DNA from: CAZFDT01 sp964518335
Lineage (GTDB): Bacteria; Planctomycetota; Phycisphaerae; Phycisphaerales; Phycisphaeraceae
Assembly: GCA_964518335.1 (NCBI GenBank)
Contig: CAZFDT010000140.1
Span: 1 to 5,633 of the forward strand
Length of the DNA: 5,633 nt
Direction: 5' to 3'
Position 1 is the stretch's first letter, and every line of letters starts with the position of its first letter. The notes below the pieces were generated by a model. That model was not told the origin of the DNA, did not search any database, and saw only the letters and a list, made by a program, of their open reading frames with translations. A program made the position numbers and the translations under genes. Below are positions 5,034 through 5,633 of this stretch, one piece after another.

Positions 5034-5054
5034 CGAACATAATCCGAACATTAT
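5034..5054. promoter_or_regulatory. Direct repeat CGAACATWAT over a promoter start region
   Basis: CGAACATAAT (5034-5043) and CGAACATTAT (5045-5054) are direct copies 11 bp apart, one helical turn. ATAAT and ATTAT within them also form an inverted pair. They cover the -10 box and start site of the leftward promoter, a common place for repressor binding. Confidence 0.4.
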
Positions 5055-5077
5055 AACCTGCCCCGCCGCGGGGTCAA
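5050..5077 (-). promoter_or_regulatory. Strong leftward sigma70-type promoter facing the repeat array
   Basis: On the minus strand, TTGACC (5072-5077, five of six) and a perfect TATAAT (5050-5055) are separated by 16 bp. The start would be near 5043. The spacer holds the palindrome CCCCGC-C-GCGGGG (5061-5073). The next well supported leftward gene is the deacetylase, over 600 bp away with its own promoter, so the first product would be a non-coding transcript through the repeats. An ATG at 5040 follows almost directly, and a leaderless 72-codon frame (to 4822) begins there, but it looks non-coding. Confidence 0.6.
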
Positions 5078-5116
5078 GGGACGGGCGACGTGCGTTGGCG
5101 CTGTGGGCCGGGAGGG

Positions 5117-5146
5117 TTCGCGTCGGTCGGCAGGGGCGGGTACGAT
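5117..5146 (+). promoter_or_regulatory. Weak candidate promoter for the YhaM-like gene
   Basis: TACGAT (5141-5146) could serve as -10, with a poor TTCGCG -35 (5117-5122) at 18 bp. This would start transcription near 5153, about 28 nt before the GTG. The support is mostly positional. Confidence 0.25.
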
Positions 5147-5180
5147 CCGGCTCTTTCACAGCAGGAAGGGGTTCGCCAAC

Positions 5181-5633
5181 GTGCCGCAACGGACATTCAT
5201 CAAGGACATGCAGCCCGCCCAGCTTGTCGAGGGCGTTTTCGCCCTGCAGAACTGTCAGCTCGGGCAGACCAAGGGGGGCAAGCCGTACATTCGCTGTCTC
5301 TTGGCCGACCGCACGGGCAAGACCCCCGGCAGGATGTGGAATACCACCGAGGAGATGTTCCGAGGGCTGCCCACCGATGGCTTTGCGTGGATCGAGGGCC
5401 AGACCCAGCCGTATCAGGGCGAGATGCAGATCATCATCCATGTGATCCGGACGGCCAAGCCCACGGAGGCCGATCTGCTGGACTTGCTGCCGCGCAGCGA
5501 TCGCGACCCGGCAGAGATGTTCGATGAGCTTGGCCGCATCGTCGAGTGGATCGAGAACGCTCCGCTCAAGGCCCTGGTGCAGACGTACCTCGACGACGCG
5601 GAGCTGATGGCTCTGTTCAAACAGGCGCCGGCG
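5181..5633 (+). CDS. YhaM-like 3'-5' exoribonuclease (OB-fold plus HD domain family), C-terminus cut by window edge
   Basis: The first 151 residues of a protein resembling the YhaM/CBF1 family, which trims RNA (and ssDNA) from the 3' end. The N-terminal OB fold is visible: LVEGVFALQN (15-24), QTKGGKPYIRCLLADRTGKTPGRMW (29-53) and a later strand EMQIIIHVIR; the T-K-x-G-K-P-Y and L-x-D-R-T-G pattern is typical. Residues about 89-151 (DLLDLLPRSDRDPAEMF onwards) are the helical linker that precedes the HD phosphohydrolase domain. The HD domain itself (usual total 310-330 residues) lies beyond the window, so the catalytic residues cannot be checked. The GTG at 5181 is the start because AGGAAGGGG (5163-5171) precedes it by 9 nt and no in-frame ATG lies upstream. 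Its function would be RNA turnover. Confidence 0.85.
   Translation, partial: MPQRTFIKDMQPAQLVEGVFALQNCQLGQTKGGKPYIRCLLADRTGKTPGRMWNTTEEMFRGLPTDGFAWIEGQTQPYQGEMQIIIHVIRTAKPTEADLLDLLPRSDRDPAEMFDELGRIVEWIENAPLKALVQTYLDDAELMALFKQAPA

Larger units (their letters stand above)
4409..5180. other. 772-bp non-coding region with promoters and repeats
   Basis: Open frames exist on both strands (for example 4491-4808 minus, 4637-4927 plus, 4822-5040 minus), but they run through the tandem repeat, change frame between repeat units and show no family features, so I call none of them genes. From left to right it holds the leader and promoter of the deacetylase gene, a REP-like double hairpin, the CAASTTG repeat array, a strong leftward promoter and the upstream region of the YhaM-like gene. 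Confidence 0.7.

Overview
The window is a GC-rich bacterial chromosome segment with seven supportable protein genes, two of them cut by the window edges. Gene content and style (GH4 glycosidase with a divergent AraC regulator, an XrtA/PEP-CTERM-type polysaccharide deacetylase, a YhaM-like nuclease, frequent GTG/TTG starts) would fit a planctomycete, perhaps a Phycisphaerae relative. That placement is inference from gene content, because no marker gene is present.

Left part (1-1953): a GH4 family alpha-glycosidase gene runs leftwards off the window from a GTG at 956. An AraC family activator/repressor gene runs rightwards. They share an AT-richer intergenic region of roughly 120 bp carrying a perfect 9-bp inverted repeat with 43-bp centre spacing. 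This is the classic layout of a sugar-responsive regulator controlling its own divergent glycosidase gene.

Middle part (1954-3476): a 321-bp gene-free stretch is rich in predicted RNA hairpins and leads into a small two-helix membrane protein gene. It is followed by a convergent mini-GNAT acetyltransferase gene, and then by a divergent gene for an ArfB-type peptidyl-tRNA hydrolase (ribosome rescue). These look like unlinked housekeeping or accessory genes, not one pathway.

Right part (3485-5633): a leftward polysaccharide deacetylase gene of the PEP-CTERM/XrtA subfamily converges on arfB. Upstream of it lie 772 bp without a convincing protein gene, and this is the most unusual part of the window. 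It holds a REP-like double hairpin (4624-4660), then an array of about 2.6 units of a 92-95-bp tandem repeat built on the palindromic core CAASTTG (4719-4957), with compensatory changes in the stems. At its far side is a near-consensus leftward sigma70-type promoter (TTGACC, 16 bp, TATAAT) pointing into the repeats. The window ends in the N-terminal part of a rightward YhaM-like 3'-5' exoribonuclease gene.

The candidate for something undescribed is the 4719-5077 locus: a promoter-driven, structured, non-coding repeat array.
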